Positions 1 through 10,766 of a DNA stretch of 64,000 bases are shown one piece after another; positions within the stretch are counted from its first letter, which is position 1; every line of letters begins with the position of its first letter. Both the position numbers and the translations under genes were made by a program. Under the pieces are notes generated by a model that was not told the origin of the DNA, did no database searches, and saw nothing but the letters and a program-made list of their open reading frames with translations. Source of the stretch: Hirundichthys speculiger. Taxonomy: Eukaryota; Chordata; Actinopteri; Beloniformes; Exocoetidae. The DNA lies in assembly GCA_018398805.1 (NCBI GenBank), contig JAGFBZ010002553.1, positions 43,800-107,799 of the forward strand, in the 5' to 3' direction.

Positions 1-1265
1 CTAAGAAATCCGAGTTATAAAACTATTAAAAATAAGCGCGAAAAATATTTTGAATTTGAACAATAGCGCACTAATTTTATTACAAAAAAATTACAACTGT
101 TATTTAAAATTAAATACTGTTTTTAGGTTTAAACTAACGCAATAAAGAACCTAATAAAACGACACAATAACCATGTTATTTGCACTTATTTATGCTGATT
201 TCCAGCTCAGACTGCTGTATTTCTGTAGTAAGTATTATTTATTTAAACTTGACCTCGTGTAAAGATTAAATTAAGTTTACATGTTTTATCGTATGGTTTA
301 AAGTGTTTCCCGCTGCCGCTCTTTGTCCTCTCGTTTATTCGCTGTCAACAAAGACATTTCCGCCCAAAATCATTTCCAGGATAAATTAAAATGCTCGACA
401 TTAGCAAACGTGGTGGATTTTGTCACATGTGAGTTTTAACAGTTATATCACCTGTTTTCTTTTGTCAGAGAAGCGCTAAAACTGTCATGACAAGATAACA
501 AACCCCCCGGTCTTTAATCGGTTTGTTTCTGCGATTTCGACAAAATAAACACAGATTAAATGACTTTATTCTTCCGTCTTTCCGTTTCTGATCATCTGGG
601 GATAATGTATCTCTTTTTTTAAATCCTATTTCAGACAAATAAAGACATAAATAGTCCAATTTCCCCCTAAAACGACGTTAGTGACCAATCGGCTGTTTCC
701 GGGAGAGGAGCCGGAAACAGCCGATTGGCTGTTCTCTTTCTTCGCTCTCTCTTGAGCGGAAGTCAATGACATGTTGTGCTCTACCGCCCACAGCTGGTAG
801 GAAATTAGCACTACGTTGTTAACTTTTTTTTCTTTTTTTTTTCACACGTGTTTCAGATCATCAAACAAAATTTAATCTAAGTTGTCCAAACCAACCTGGC
901 CTTATTTAAAATAATAATAATAATACCAGCCTCCCTGTTAAATAATTAATTAACCGTGTATAATCAGAGAAGCTGAGTTCATTTTCAGTAGCCACATGAT
1001 TACTGACAGACTTGTAGAATCAGGAAATGACTAACCAATGACCCGAAGTAGGCTAGAAAAAATAAAATAAAATTAGAAAAAGAAAGAAATCCACACATCA
1101 TTCCTTGATCTAGAGAAACAGATCAGAATCAAAGTCATCTGTAAAGCTTCAGGACTCTCGTGATTCTTGTATTTACTCAGGTTATCTAAAATTCATTTGA
1201 TGATCTGAAACATACAAATGTGACAAACAGCTAAAGCAGAAGAAATGTGTCTAAAACAGTATTAA
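1..1265. other. AT-rich intergenic DNA, no gene seen
   Basis: Short frames only, none with recognisable domains. Contains one perfect hairpin near 700, a T-rich tract at 821-842 and a short ATA run at 911-923. Nothing else can be supported. Confidence 0.6.
685..728. repeat. perfect 18-bp inverted repeat with terminal CCAAT boxes
   Basis: Arms CCAATCGGCTGTTTCCGG (685-702) and its exact reverse complement (711-728) around an 8-base GAGAGGAG loop. Each arm starts or ends with CCAAT/ATTGG. It could be a hairpin, a paired NF-Y site or a transposon end. Confidence 0.85.
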
Positions 1266-1979
1266 ATGTTCTTTAGAAAATCAAATAAACCCTTCACTGA
1301 GCCAGATGTTTATGTAGTTTATGTTTATGTAGTGTTTAAATATCTCGGTGTCATGATTGATAGTAATCTGTCATTTAAAGCCCAAATTAAAAAGGTCTGT
1401 CAGCGAGTTAAATTCAATCTGGCAAACTTTAAACTTTGTAAACTTTGCTTACAAATTTTTTCTACTGTTTATATTTGTTCCTCTTCTGTTTATATATACA
1501 GTCATGGAAAAAATGATTAGACCACCCTTGTTTTCTTTAGTTTCTTGTTCATTTTAATGCCTGGTACAACTAAAGGTACATTTGTTTGGACAAACATAAC
1601 GATAACCACAAAGATTGCTCATAAGAGTTTTATTTAAGAGCTGATATCTTACCATTTTCCATGGTTTTCTTGATTATAACCTAAATCACTTAAGTTTTTA
1701 CATCAATAGCTATGGCGTTGTACTGCCAAAAACACTGCTTTTATGCATTCAGTGTTTTCTTTTCTGTCTGTTTTAGTCACATGATGACGTTTAGTGGTAC
1801 CAGGTATTAAAATGAACAAGAAAGTGAAGAAAAAATGGTGGTCTAATCATTTTTTCCATGACTGTATATTGTTTATATATTGTTATTTTTCTTTTCTGTA
1901 AATTGAGCTGTGGTAACGCACAAATTTCCCTGTCGTGGGATCAATAAAGTGCTATCTTATCTTATCTTATCTTATCTTT
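1266..1979 (+). mobile_element. 3' end of a decayed LINE (L2/Rex/CR1-like)
   Basis: Codons from about 1337 read YLGVMIDSNLSFKAQIKKVC, the typical C-terminal reverse-transcriptase segment of these LINEs. The 3' end TCCCTGTCGTGGGATCAATA and a TTATC pentamer tail at 1953-1979 fit LINE tails of this kind. The body is split by the 366-bp element listed separately. The exact clade cannot be fixed by eye. Confidence 0.7.
1499..1864. mobile_element. Tc1/mariner-type MITE with TA duplication, inserted in a LINE
   Basis: Terminal inverted repeats start CAGTCATGGAAAAAATGATT and extend about 70 bp with few mismatches; a TA dinucleotide flanks both ends. 366 bp long, no transposase frame, so non-autonomous. 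It interrupts the LINE tail. Confidence 0.88.
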
Positions 1980-2338
1980 AGATATATACGGAACTGTATA
2001 TCCATATAATGTGTTTTTTCATCAATAACTTTTAACACGATGTTTGTGTATTTTATGATTTTGTATCTTTTATTTCTGCATCTGACCCGTTAACATCGGT
2101 CCATGGACAACAGATGTAAAATAGCCATTTTGGCTAATTCTGGCACATTTACATTCTATGTTTATTAATATGCACTGTCCATGTCAAATAAACCATAAAT
2201 AAATAAATAAATATAATCATCTGAAATAAAATCTTATTTTATTTGTTTGTTGTAGAATGTAAAGCGAAGGTCCTGGTAGTTACAATGAACAAGATGATTA
2301 AAATAAAACCGTTTGGCCCCTTTGAAGTTCATGTCAAA

Positions 2339-2417
2339 CATGTCAAATGTCTTTTAGCATTTAGCATCACGTTCAAAGTGTGAACATGATGCTAAATGCT
2401 AAAAGATATCTGACATG
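2339..2417. repeat. 36-bp imperfect inverted repeat
   Basis: Arms 2339-2374 and 2382-2417 pair at 33 of 36 positions around a 7-base loop; the core is CTTTTAGCATTTAGCATCA. It lies just upstream of the CpG-rich promoter. Confidence 0.85.
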
Positions 2418-2589
2418 TTGTGTTTCCGCCTAGAAACTTTTCCCGCTGACCGTCCGAACAGGTTTTTAAGTGTAGCTGCAGTACCGCTCTACGGCCACCG
2501 GGTGTCTCTGTTTCCCGGCTCCCCGCCACCACACCGGCGCCTCTTTGTTTACGTCCCCTCGTTTTCTTTGGCTCCTGCCGAATCTCGGT

Positions 2590-2870
2590 CAGTGAGACAA
2601 GTGGGCGGGGCCTCCGTCCGCCCCGCCCCCCACGGAACGCCCCGTCTCACGTTCGAGGCGTGGCGCGCCCCCCCATTGGTCACGCCCCTCCAGCGCCGCC
2701 TCGGCATTGGCTCAGAGCTGTTACCGGGTGGCGCGGCGGAGCTCCGGTTGTGTAAGTCCGCGCGTCAGGGTCGCGCTGTTCTCAGGCGATGACGTCACGA
2801 ACGGAGCGGCGTGTTTATATAAGACACTGCGGCTCAGGACGGCGCTTTAACCTCCGGTAGCGGCTCAGAG
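2590..2870 (+). promoter_or_regulatory. CpG-rich TATA/CRE promoter, target unknown
   Basis: GGGCGGGG and CCCCGCCCC Sp1-type boxes (about 2604-2630), inverted CCAAT at 2675 and 2706, a full cAMP-response element TGACGTCA at 2790-2797, and TATATAAG at 2816-2823, so a start near 2845 on the plus strand is expected. No coding exon can be read within 4 kb downstream, and klf11 faces the other way. Confidence 0.55.
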
Positions 2871-4912
2871 GGGGGAGGACACCTGAGTCCAGACTCACCT
2901 GCAGAGACACGAGCCTCTAATGTCTTCTACAGACACGAGCTTGAATCCGAGATTTCTTCTACAAAATTATGGAGGATTAAAAGTGACATAATTAAATAAA
3001 TAAATACACCATTAAATAATTCATTAAATATGTCACTAATTGATTAAAATTGCAATTAAATACACAAATGTGTTATTAAATGTGTCATTAATTCATTAAA
3101 ATACCAATACTTTTAAGTGCCAAAATTAAATAAATAAATACATCATTAAATAATGAATTAAACATGTCATTAATTAATTAAAATTTGAATGAAATATATA
3201 AATGTGTTATTAAATGTGTCATTAATTAATTAAAATAACAATTCATTTTAGGTGAAAAACATTTAATTCATTATTAAAATAATGATATTTATGTCATGGT
3301 CCTTGTGTTGTATGGAGCCCCGTTTGGGTCATAATTCAATGAATAAATTAGTCTATTATTACGAAATACAGGCGTTTATTATTATGAAATATTTCCCATT
3401 ATTACGATAATGGTTTAATTTTTCATAAGAATGAGCTTTTACATAATAATAGATCCGTTTTTCATAAGAATGATTTGTGTGTTAATCACAGCAGAGAGGG
3501 CGGAGCCATTCATGTGATTGGCTGCTCTTTCATTCAGGCATAAGCAACAGAACAGTGAATATCATGTGCAAATCCCTTATATGAAACTCTTTAAGTTTAC
3601 AAATAGTTGGAGTCAAAACAAAGTGTCTTCAGATCAAATCTGTGAGTGTCATTGTAGTAACATCAACTCTGAACTATTTAACTCTTAACTCCAAACGTGG
3701 ATGTGACACTTCAGGTGTAAATTAGACCCCGCCCCCACCGTGCTACACAGGTACAGGAGCGATATACCGACTGAGGAGCCTCTCGTTCAGCTGTGCGTTT
3801 CACCGTGGTTTTATGTCGACATTGTTCGATAAGTAAAACGAGCTAACTTTATGTTAGCGTTAGGTTTTGATATTTATATTACCCATCTGACACCTGGTCT
3901 GTCTTCAGTGGCGAGACGCTCACGGTAAAGTTACGTCGCCACATTAGCCGCGCTAAGCAGTGATGATTTTAGTTCGTCATTTGGTTCGCTAAAACTTGTA
4001 ATTTGATGGTAAAGACTGTATCTGCTATGGTAAAAAAGTTTTAGACCGTATTTTTGTTGTGTTGTTAACTCGTCTAAGCAAGTTAACTGAAATAAGCAGT
4101 GTATCGGTTGTGGGCTGTTAGCATTATGTTAGTGTTAACATTAAGTTAGCTAACTGTGTCCGATAAAGTGTTTTTAATGTTAATTTGTGGTGCATGTTTG
4201 AAATAAATGAGTTTCAACTAAACATGATGGCATTATTTTCAGCAAACCTTATTTTCTAAGTATTTTTTTTTTAGTAATTCAGAAGAGCTAATTTTACACC
4301 TTACAGTGTTAAAATGACTGTAACACTTATATAGTTAACCAACAATCTCGAAAGAGAGTTAATGTCTAACACTACATAAAAGTGTTGAGACAAAGTAGTA
4401 ACACTAGTTAGTGTTAAGAAGTGTTAATTTTAACTCCAAAAAGAGTCAATAATTACACTAAGTTGTTGTTAAGGTGCTAACTCTCCAAAAATAGTTAAAT
4501 TAACTCTTTGTGGTGTGGACCCATATAGACACTTCAAAAGTGTTGAAATCAAATCTGAGAGTGTTAATTTGAGTATTCTGATTTTGCTGTGCAATTAAGT
4601 CCAAATTTATTCCAGTTCAGTCCAGTTTACTGTAATAGATCCATAATCCAGTTCATTCTTATAATGCAATGAGTTCCAGATCAGAGTTCAAAATAATCTA
4701 ATGCCAATTAAAAACAGCCGAGCAAAGCGACCACTTCCTGTAGCTGACGTTCAGTTAGCTCAAGTCACCTGTTTCTTGGCTAAGCTTTCATCCGCGGACC
4801 CATCCAGCCCAGCGGTCCGTTAGCACGAGTAGCACGTCACATCGGGCACATTTGTTCCTAAACCGTGAGCAGAACTAAATTCAGGTGTTTCATGAAAACA
4901 TTCGTTCTGAAC
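2871..4912. other. intergenic DNA with dispersed repeat fragments
   Basis: AT-rich TTAATTAAA-type sequence to about 3290, a truncated foldback-element copy (listed separately), then low-CpG sequence. At 4295-4570 AGTGTTAA-like words recur on both strands, probably an old transposon, but I cannot define its ends. No gene seen. Confidence 0.5.
3311..3565 (+). mobile_element. truncated copy of the foldback element at 30981-31760
   Basis: Shares TATGGAGCCCCGTTTGGGTC, the ATTATTATGAAATA stretches and the GAGAGGGCGGAGCCATT segment with the left part of the full element, then stops after AACAGTGAATATC. The right inverted repeat is missing. Confidence 0.75.
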
Positions 4913-5352
4913 CATGGGCGGAGTTTGCGGGGGGGCAGGGGGAGCATTGCTCCCCCTGGTGGCTGAAATATGTAATTGCATTGTCAACGAACTGGCAAAA
5001 ATAAATAAATGTTTTTGACCGTAATGTTTTTTTTATGTCCAAAATAAACTGCAGTATATTGTGACAGTTAAATGAATAATATTATATTTTGTTTCTTAAT
5101 ACATTTAACATCATTAACATTAACATTTATAACATCTACTGTGTACTGTATCCTGTTGCAACTACTGGTTTTGAACATCATCTAATCTTGGACTTCATGG
5201 TTTCGTGGTGAGTGTATCTTGCGTGCCATCATGTGCGCGCGAGTTTGCACATATGTGTGCATGCGCGCCGCTTCGCGTGAGAGTGCGCCCGTTTGTTGAA
5301 AGTGCTTAACAATTTTTGCCCCCTCTGACGCAAAAGTCAAACTACGCCTATG
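4913..5352. mobile_element. hAT-type MITE with perfect 8-bp target duplication
   Basis: Begins CATGGGCGGAGTTTG and ends CAAACTACGCCTATG, 15-bp inverted repeats with two mismatches. TTCTGAAC is present on both sides (4905-4912 and 5353-5360). 440 bp, no transposase. Confidence 0.88.
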
Positions 5353-6297
5353 TTCTGAACATTTTGTCGCCTCCGACCACGTGTAGAGCTACTAGAACAT
5401 TTCTGCCGCTCTCTGACTTTACAACATTAATGCCTCATACGGACCTTTAAAACATGTCATTTAAAAGTTGGTATAAATTTTTAAATATAACACGTTTATT
5501 ACGTTTATTGGGCATTTCATGCGTTTAAGCTTCAGATCAAAGCTAGTCAAATTCCACCAGCAACTTTTAAAACTTCGAATTACAATTTCTTTAAAAATTC
5601 AAAATCAAATTTAAAAACTTTGTTATAAAATTGACTTTTTTTTCAACAAAAATTATTACTTTTTGTAACAGAAATTAGCAACTTGTAAAATCGTGACTTT
5701 TGTAGAATTGCACGTTTCGTTGCTGTAAAAATCGCCGTCAAAAATTCTCCAGAAATTCTCTTTACAAATTTCGCCAGAAATTTTCTTAACAAATTTCTCC
5801 AGAAATTTTCTTTACAAATTTATCCAGAAATTTTCTTTAGTAACATTAGTTTTAGTTGGAACGTCTTCACGCTCTGATAAAAGTAAGTGTTGTTCTGGAT
5901 TTCAAGTTTGACTCTGAAGTCAAAATGTTTTACTCATTAACAAAATTATTTCTACAAAATTTAATTAAATCTCTGATTTCAGTGGGAACAATGGAAGACC
6001 CAAGCTAGCCCGCTGGACTAGCACAGGAACAGGTACTAAAACGCAGTTTTCAAAAATGTCGAACTCTTACTTAAATGTGGCTAAGATGCAAAACAAAAGA
6101 GCCGTACAGATTTAGATGGTAAAGTTTTATTATAAAAGTCGTATTGTTCACCGTCAACAGGCAGATGCTCTGAAATGGGACTAAACTCGTATAAGCTGTT
6201 ATCAAGAAGAATAACATTTAATAACATGAGGTATTCTTTCACTGGCTACACTATGGGCCAAATCAATTAAGAACAGCACTTTTTAACTCAACAAATG
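5353..6297. other. AT-rich intergenic DNA with a short 25-bp tandem repeat
   Basis: At 5745-5840 a unit like CTCCAGAAATTTTCTTTACA(AATTT) occurs four times. The preceding 5560-5740 is poor in complexity and resembles the AT-rich array of gopc intron 2. A cryptic splice pair brackets 5992-6033 but carries stops in all frames. Confidence 0.5.
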
Positions 6298-7070
6298 TTT
6301 ATTAAATAATAATAATAATAATAATAATAATGCATAAAACAAAGATAGTAGGTAGTATCACAGTAATTAATACTGTCCACTGACATTTGTAAAATATCAA
6401 TAACTCGTACTGTCAATAAATGGGAACTGGAATACATTTAACATTCATATAGATATCAATATATTTACAGTATTTACAGTAAGACAACGAACAGAAGTCA
6501 GCTAACAACAGAAGCACAATACACGAGCTTTGGCAAATAAACTGAGTGCATACATTTCATTAAATGTGATATGTACACGTGAAGTAAACGTCATTATACA
6601 CGGAGAGAGTATAAAAACAAGTGAGGTTTTAAAAAAAGAAAATCCAGTGCAATGTCAAGTATTTGTTGGTTTGTGTGGATGAATAGCAGCCTGTCGCCTC
6701 CTCCTCCTCGTCTTGCATCAAGTTTGTGGTTGTGGGAATAAAATGTCCTGAGCTGCCCCCCCCCCCCCCCTTCCCCCCCACCGGGTCACGGCTGGACTCG
6801 GATATCATACAAATATTCTCGGTGATCCGGATTACGGTGTATACAAAACTGGATTAAATAATCTGAGTGACTCCTAAAACCGCCGTCTTTACGACCAGTT
6901 CTTCATCTGAGGTTGCCCGGTACTTCTGAGCCGGTTCTGAGGTCCGGTAAATGAAAGGTAGAAAACGCCCACCTGACGTGGCTGCTGAGGCTGATTGAAA
7001 CACCCGGTTACAGTCGAGAGTCCGACGCGACGCGCCCAAAGCCCCGCCCCCCTGGAGCCCCGCCAGTCTG
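6298..7070 (-). other. klf11: probable klf11 3' UTR
   Basis: No coding sequence follows the klf11 stop. On the minus strand an AATAAA is read at 6303-6298 and another at 6131-6126; either could end the mRNA. The stretch holds a 15-base C run at 6756-6770 (G run in the transcript) and an (AAT)n microsatellite just beyond the first signal. The UTR boundary is inferred. Confidence 0.5.
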
Positions 7071-7366
7071 TCAGTTGGCGGCCGGGACCAGGACGCCCAC
7101 AGGAAGTGTGGGGCTCCTGCTCTGGCCCTTGGGCTGGGCCCCTTTGCTGAGGTCTCGGGTCTCGGACGTCCACGAAGACGCCCGCTTGGTGGTCATGTGC
7201 CGCCGGGCGTGTTTGGTCAGGTGGTCGCTGCGCATGAAGCGCCGATCGCACACGTTACAGACGAACTTCTTCTCGCCCGTGTGCGTCCGGCGGTGTCGGG
7301 AAAGCTCGTCGGAGCGGGCGAACTTTTTGTCGCAGCCCTCCCAGTGACAGCTGAACGGCTTTTCAC
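7071..7366 (-). CDS. klf11: klf11 exon 4, zinc fingers 2 and 3 and C-terminus
   Basis: Acceptor TTGTCCGCAG, then GT-GAA-AAG completes the split Gly codon. Encodes [10 protein letters not shown]...HRRTH and [21 protein letters not shown], almost invariant in the family, then a 41-residue tail ending VLVPAAN and a stop at 7073-7071. Confidence 0.93.
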
Positions 7367-10300
7367 CTGCGGACAAAACAAACGAAGAAAAAAACGGCAG
7401 GATTGTTAGTGGGGCTGTAGCGATACAATACGATACACGATATTCAGCTCACGATACGATATATATCGATATTCATCTTACAATACATTTACATCATTTT
7501 CCGAAAGATTTTACAAGGACAAAGTGATTTTTGGTGACATCTTAGAAGAAGCTTAGAATATCGATACCCGTGGCTTAAAAAATCAATACTCGATAAAATA
7601 TCGATATATATATCGCAGAATCGATAAAATTGCTCAGTTCTAATTGTTGGTAATCGGAGGAACCAGGAGGAAATGGAAACAGAAGAGACAAATCCCCAGA
7701 AGTATTTGTACGATAATTTGTGCGAGTATCGTATTTGTACGATAATTTGGCCCTCTGTACGACTTACGATCAATAATCCAAAAAAAAGTCCAAATGTACG
7801 ATAATTTGACTATTTCGAATTATTGCCTGCCGCAACTGTCTGCCAGAGAGTTTCTTTTTTTTTGTGAAACCTGAAGGCATCTGTTCCCATGTGACATGTT
7901 TCTGGCCAATCGCGCTTTGCTGAGCGTGAGATACGAATGTTTGTCTCAGAACAACTAGCATGATCGGCTGAATGGGCTGAGCTGTCAGCTTCCGCCCGCT
8001 ATTTAACACTAGAGTGATTAAATTTGACTATAGCGCATCATTGGGCTTGTTATTTTGGTTATGACAGATGTGCGATAATTTCCCTCAAAATGCGATAATT
8101 TTTAGAGTCTCTGGTACGATAATCCTACATTCCCCACCTGGCAACGCTGCTGCTGAAGTTCAGCAGAATAAAGGGGATTTAGGTGGATCTGGACGTATCC
8201 TGGTCGCTACCTCTAGATCTGAGGCCATGGTTCTCGGTCGAATGGATCGCCCTCTTTGAATTTGGGAGATTTTTGAGGTTCTGCCTCAAGTGGAGGAGTT
8301 GACTTGTTCACAAGTGATGGAAAAATGTAGCAGGAGATGGACGGGCGGATCAGTGCAGCGTCTGCAGTAATGTGGACTTTACTGGTAGATCTTTGTTCCG
8401 ACCCTCCCCTATGGTCATGAACTGTTGGTAATGACCGACAGAATGAGGTCATGGACTTCTCCCTTAAAGAGAAGTTCAGTCATCCAGGAGAAACTCGGAA
8501 CAGTCGCTGCTCCTTCACATGGAGACGAGCCAACTGAGGTAGTTTGGGCATCAGACCAAATACACACTGGAGAAGCTACATCTCCTGGCTGGAGTCCTGG
8601 AAAAGCTGGAGGAGGTGGCCAGGAGAGGGAAGTCTGGGCCTTTTCTGCTGCCCCAACAATCCCGATTACGGATCATTTTAATGGATGGATGGTCAACAAG
8701 TCCACCGTCCTCCAGTGGCCTCCACGGTCACCAGATCTCAGTCCAACAGAGCACCTTTGGGATGTTGGTGGAACAAGAGATCCTGGACAGGATCCTGAAA
8801 AGGAGATGTACAGCTGGCGATGGTGTCAAGTCAATATGGACCAGAATCTCCAAGGAAGGTTGGCAATGCCTTGAATCACCAAGAATCAAGGCGTCGTCAA
8901 CATGGACCAGAATCTCAGAAGAAGGTTGGCAATGCCTTGAATCTTGGAGGCAAAAGGGGTCCAAGCCGGTCACAAGCAAGGTGGACCTGACAAACCGACG
9001 GCTGCATTCGCTCCTGGAGACCAGCGTCACTTATTCTAAGGTAGATAGGGTTAGGGCTAGGGCTAGGGCTAACCCTAACTCCTAACCCCCTGTGGGGTCA
9101 GAGTAAACCTAGGAGCTAGAGGTGGGATCTACTGCGACGTCAACCCAGCAGAATCCAATAATCCAGGAAACTAACTGTAAAACCAGCCTGGACCCTGCTC
9201 CTGTAAACCACCTTCGGGTGGCTGATAAACTCTCTAATTCTTACCTGTATGTGTGCGCAGGTGAGCCTTCAAGTGTGAACTCTTGAAATAGGTCTTCTTG
9301 CAGCCGGGGAAGGTGCACACGTAGTTCCTCCTGCGGGAGAAGTCGGCCTGCGAGGTGCCGCCGTTCGGTCCTGTCGGCAGGTAGACGGGAGCCGGGGCGA
9401 GGGGGAGGAGCTTGGTGCTGCCGAGGGTCATGACAGTCTGCGGGGGCTGGGACGTCTGCGAGATTGGTGCCTGAGGTACCACGAACATGACGGTTCCCTG
9501 CGGCACGGCGGGGCCCACCAGCAGGGGCTGGGTGAAGCCTGGAGCGGGAGACTGGGGCAGGATGGGCTTGGGCCCGCCCTGGGTCTGCACCTGAACCGGG
9601 GCCTGGACGAAGGCCGAGATCATCCCTGTCCTGCTGCTGACTGGGAAAACCTGGCAGAGGAGCGGAGAGGAGGGCAGCGCCGAGGAAGACACCGAGGCGG
9701 AGTGTGGCGGAGACATCGCGGAGGGAGGAGAAGGCGGGGGAGGAGCATCCTTCTCCTCAGGAAGAGTCTCTGGGGTTTCGGGCTGAGGCGACGTGGAGGT
9801 TTCCGTCAGCTGGGCGGAGGGCGGAGGCGCCGTGAGGCCGAGGCGGTCGGCGGTGTGTCGGATGACGCTGGTGGCCATCGCTTTGCCGGGCGGAGCCATG
9901 GAGGACGACTCGGCATGAGGAGGAAGTGCTGAGGTCTCCGTGGCGATGGAGCAAGAGGAGGGATGTGGGAGGGCAGTGCAAGTCGGGGGAGCGGGGCGGA
10001 GCACGAGCTGTCTGGAGGCGGGGCTGAGGGCGGAGGTTGTGGTGACGACAGTCGTGGTGGAAGCCTCCGCGAAGCTCGGACTGTGAGGCGGAGTCATGCA
10101 CTGGAAGAAGAAAAACAAAGTTTAAATCTCAAACATGACGAACAGGAAGTGCTTTGTAGACGTCTCAGATGTTTCTTACCAGTGAGGACAGAGCGATCAT
10201 GTCTTTGGCGGGGTCGCCTCCCTCCGGGTGGAGCGGCATGGAGTCGCAGGAGTCTGAGGTGGGTGTCAGGGGGCGGGGCTTGTGCAGCCTCTGACACCAG

Positions 10301-10368
10301 AAGCTCATGCTGACGAGCGCCTCGGCGGCCTCCAGGTCGTGGTTCTCGACGCACAGCTTCTGCTCCAT
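7071..10368 (-). CDS. klf11: Kruppel-like factor 11 (TIEG2-type zinc-finger repressor), 3 coding exons
   Basis: A DNA-binding transcription factor of the TGF-beta-inducible KLF10/11 branch, expected in the nucleus on GC/GT boxes, recruiting Sin3-HDAC. Joining 10368-10180, 10100-9245 and 7366-7071 gives 446 residues; all junctions are GT-AG and in phase. Seen: a Sin3-interaction helix ([13 protein letters not shown], about residues 12-24), a RPLTP-SDS segment, TPPHSP at the start of the middle exon, an ATSVIRHTA repression motif, a Pro/Ser-rich centre, then [11 protein letters not shown] and [12 protein letters not shown], which I recall as KLF11 rather than KLF10. Three C2H2 fingers follow (C325/C330/H343/H347; C355/C360/H373/H377; C385/C388/H401/H405) with TGEK linkers. 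The chosen ATG has a full Kozak context (GCAGCCATGG). Mammalian KLF11 has extra N-terminal residues from an upstream exon that I cannot find, so a longer N-terminus is possible. The tail after the fingers differs from the mammalian one. Confidence 0.93.
7425..7645. mobile_element. short MITE (GCGATACAATACGATA family) in klf11 intron 3
   Basis: Repeated CGATA/TATCG words with ends GGGCTGTAGCGATAC and GCTCAGTTCTAA. The same family recurs, interrupted, at 54889-55845, which shows it is a mobile sequence. No coding content. Confidence 0.6.
8600..8965 (+). pseudogene. Tc1-like transposase relic
   Basis: Reads [20 protein letters not shown], the DDE-domain signature of Tc1 transposases, followed after frame damage by [10 protein letters not shown] and [16 protein letters not shown] text. 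The last part is tandemly duplicated (two copies of ATGGACCAGAATCTC..GGTTGGCAATGCC at about 8837 and 8905). Stops and shifts exclude activity. Confidence 0.7.
9046..9088. repeat. small telomere-like repeat in klf11 intron 3
   Basis: GGGTTAGGGCTAGGGCTAGGG then AACCCTAACTCCTAACCCC, an inverted pair of degenerate TTAGGG/CCCTAA stretches of about 20 bp each. The orientation switch resembles a head-to-head telomere join but is very short. Confidence 0.7.
9245..10100 (-). CDS. klf11: klf11 exon 3, repression domain and first half of the finger array
   Basis: The acceptor CTTCTTCCAG precedes TGC-ATG-ACT-CCG and the donor is ACAG|GTAAGAATT. The 856-bp exon encodes the Pro/Ser/Thr-rich regulatory part and the whole first zinc finger, and ends one base into the Gly codon of the TGEK linker. 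The intron after the first-finger linker is the usual KLF10/11 position. Confidence 0.93.
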
Positions 10369-10401
10369 GGCTGCAGCCACCTGTCCGTCCACGCGGTCAA
10401 C
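10180..10401 (-). CDS. klf11: klf11 exon 2 (coding from 10368)
   Basis: Acceptor CGTCCTCAG ends at 10402 and donor CTG|GTAAGA follows 10180. The exon is open upstream of the Kozak ATG (VDRVDGQVAAA before MEQK), so part of it is 5' UTR or the continuation of a longer N-terminus. It encodes the Sin3-binding helix and ends in phase 0 at ALSSL, matching the position where mammalian KLF11 passes into its CITPPQSP exon. Confidence 0.88.
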
Positions 10402-10766
10402 CTGAGGACGATCGGCAGGTCAGAGGTCAGAGATCCGACCGCTTCTTTACTTCTTTACCGCTTCTCGCTTCTGGGTAAAAACTGAATCGACTACGGGAGC
10501 TAGCTGAGGTCACCAGGAGCTAGCGGAGGTCACCAGGAGCTAGCGGAGGTCACCAGGGCTGGACGCCTCGTCGTAGCTCCTGTCTGGAGGTGAATCCTTC
10601 TATGACTCATGAATCATCTCAACCACTTCTTGCAGTAGAAATGCATGAGTTGTAGCGCCCCCTATGGACGAAAGCATCGTGACACTTTGTGTCCCTTAAA
10701 AAGGTCACGTAACCTTCAATAATCCAAAGTTTTGTTAAATTTGTTTAATTTTCACACCAGTTGCAG

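Noticed and set aside
2415..2792. 125-codon frame in the CpG-rich block
   Set aside because: Lies upstream of the TATA box, has no recognisable domain, and GC-rich DNA has few stops.
5992..6033. Possible small exon (ATTTCAG ... GAACAG|GTACTA) downstream of the orphan promoter
   Set aside because: Contains stops in the plausible frame and has no partner donor; kept only as a test target for transcription.
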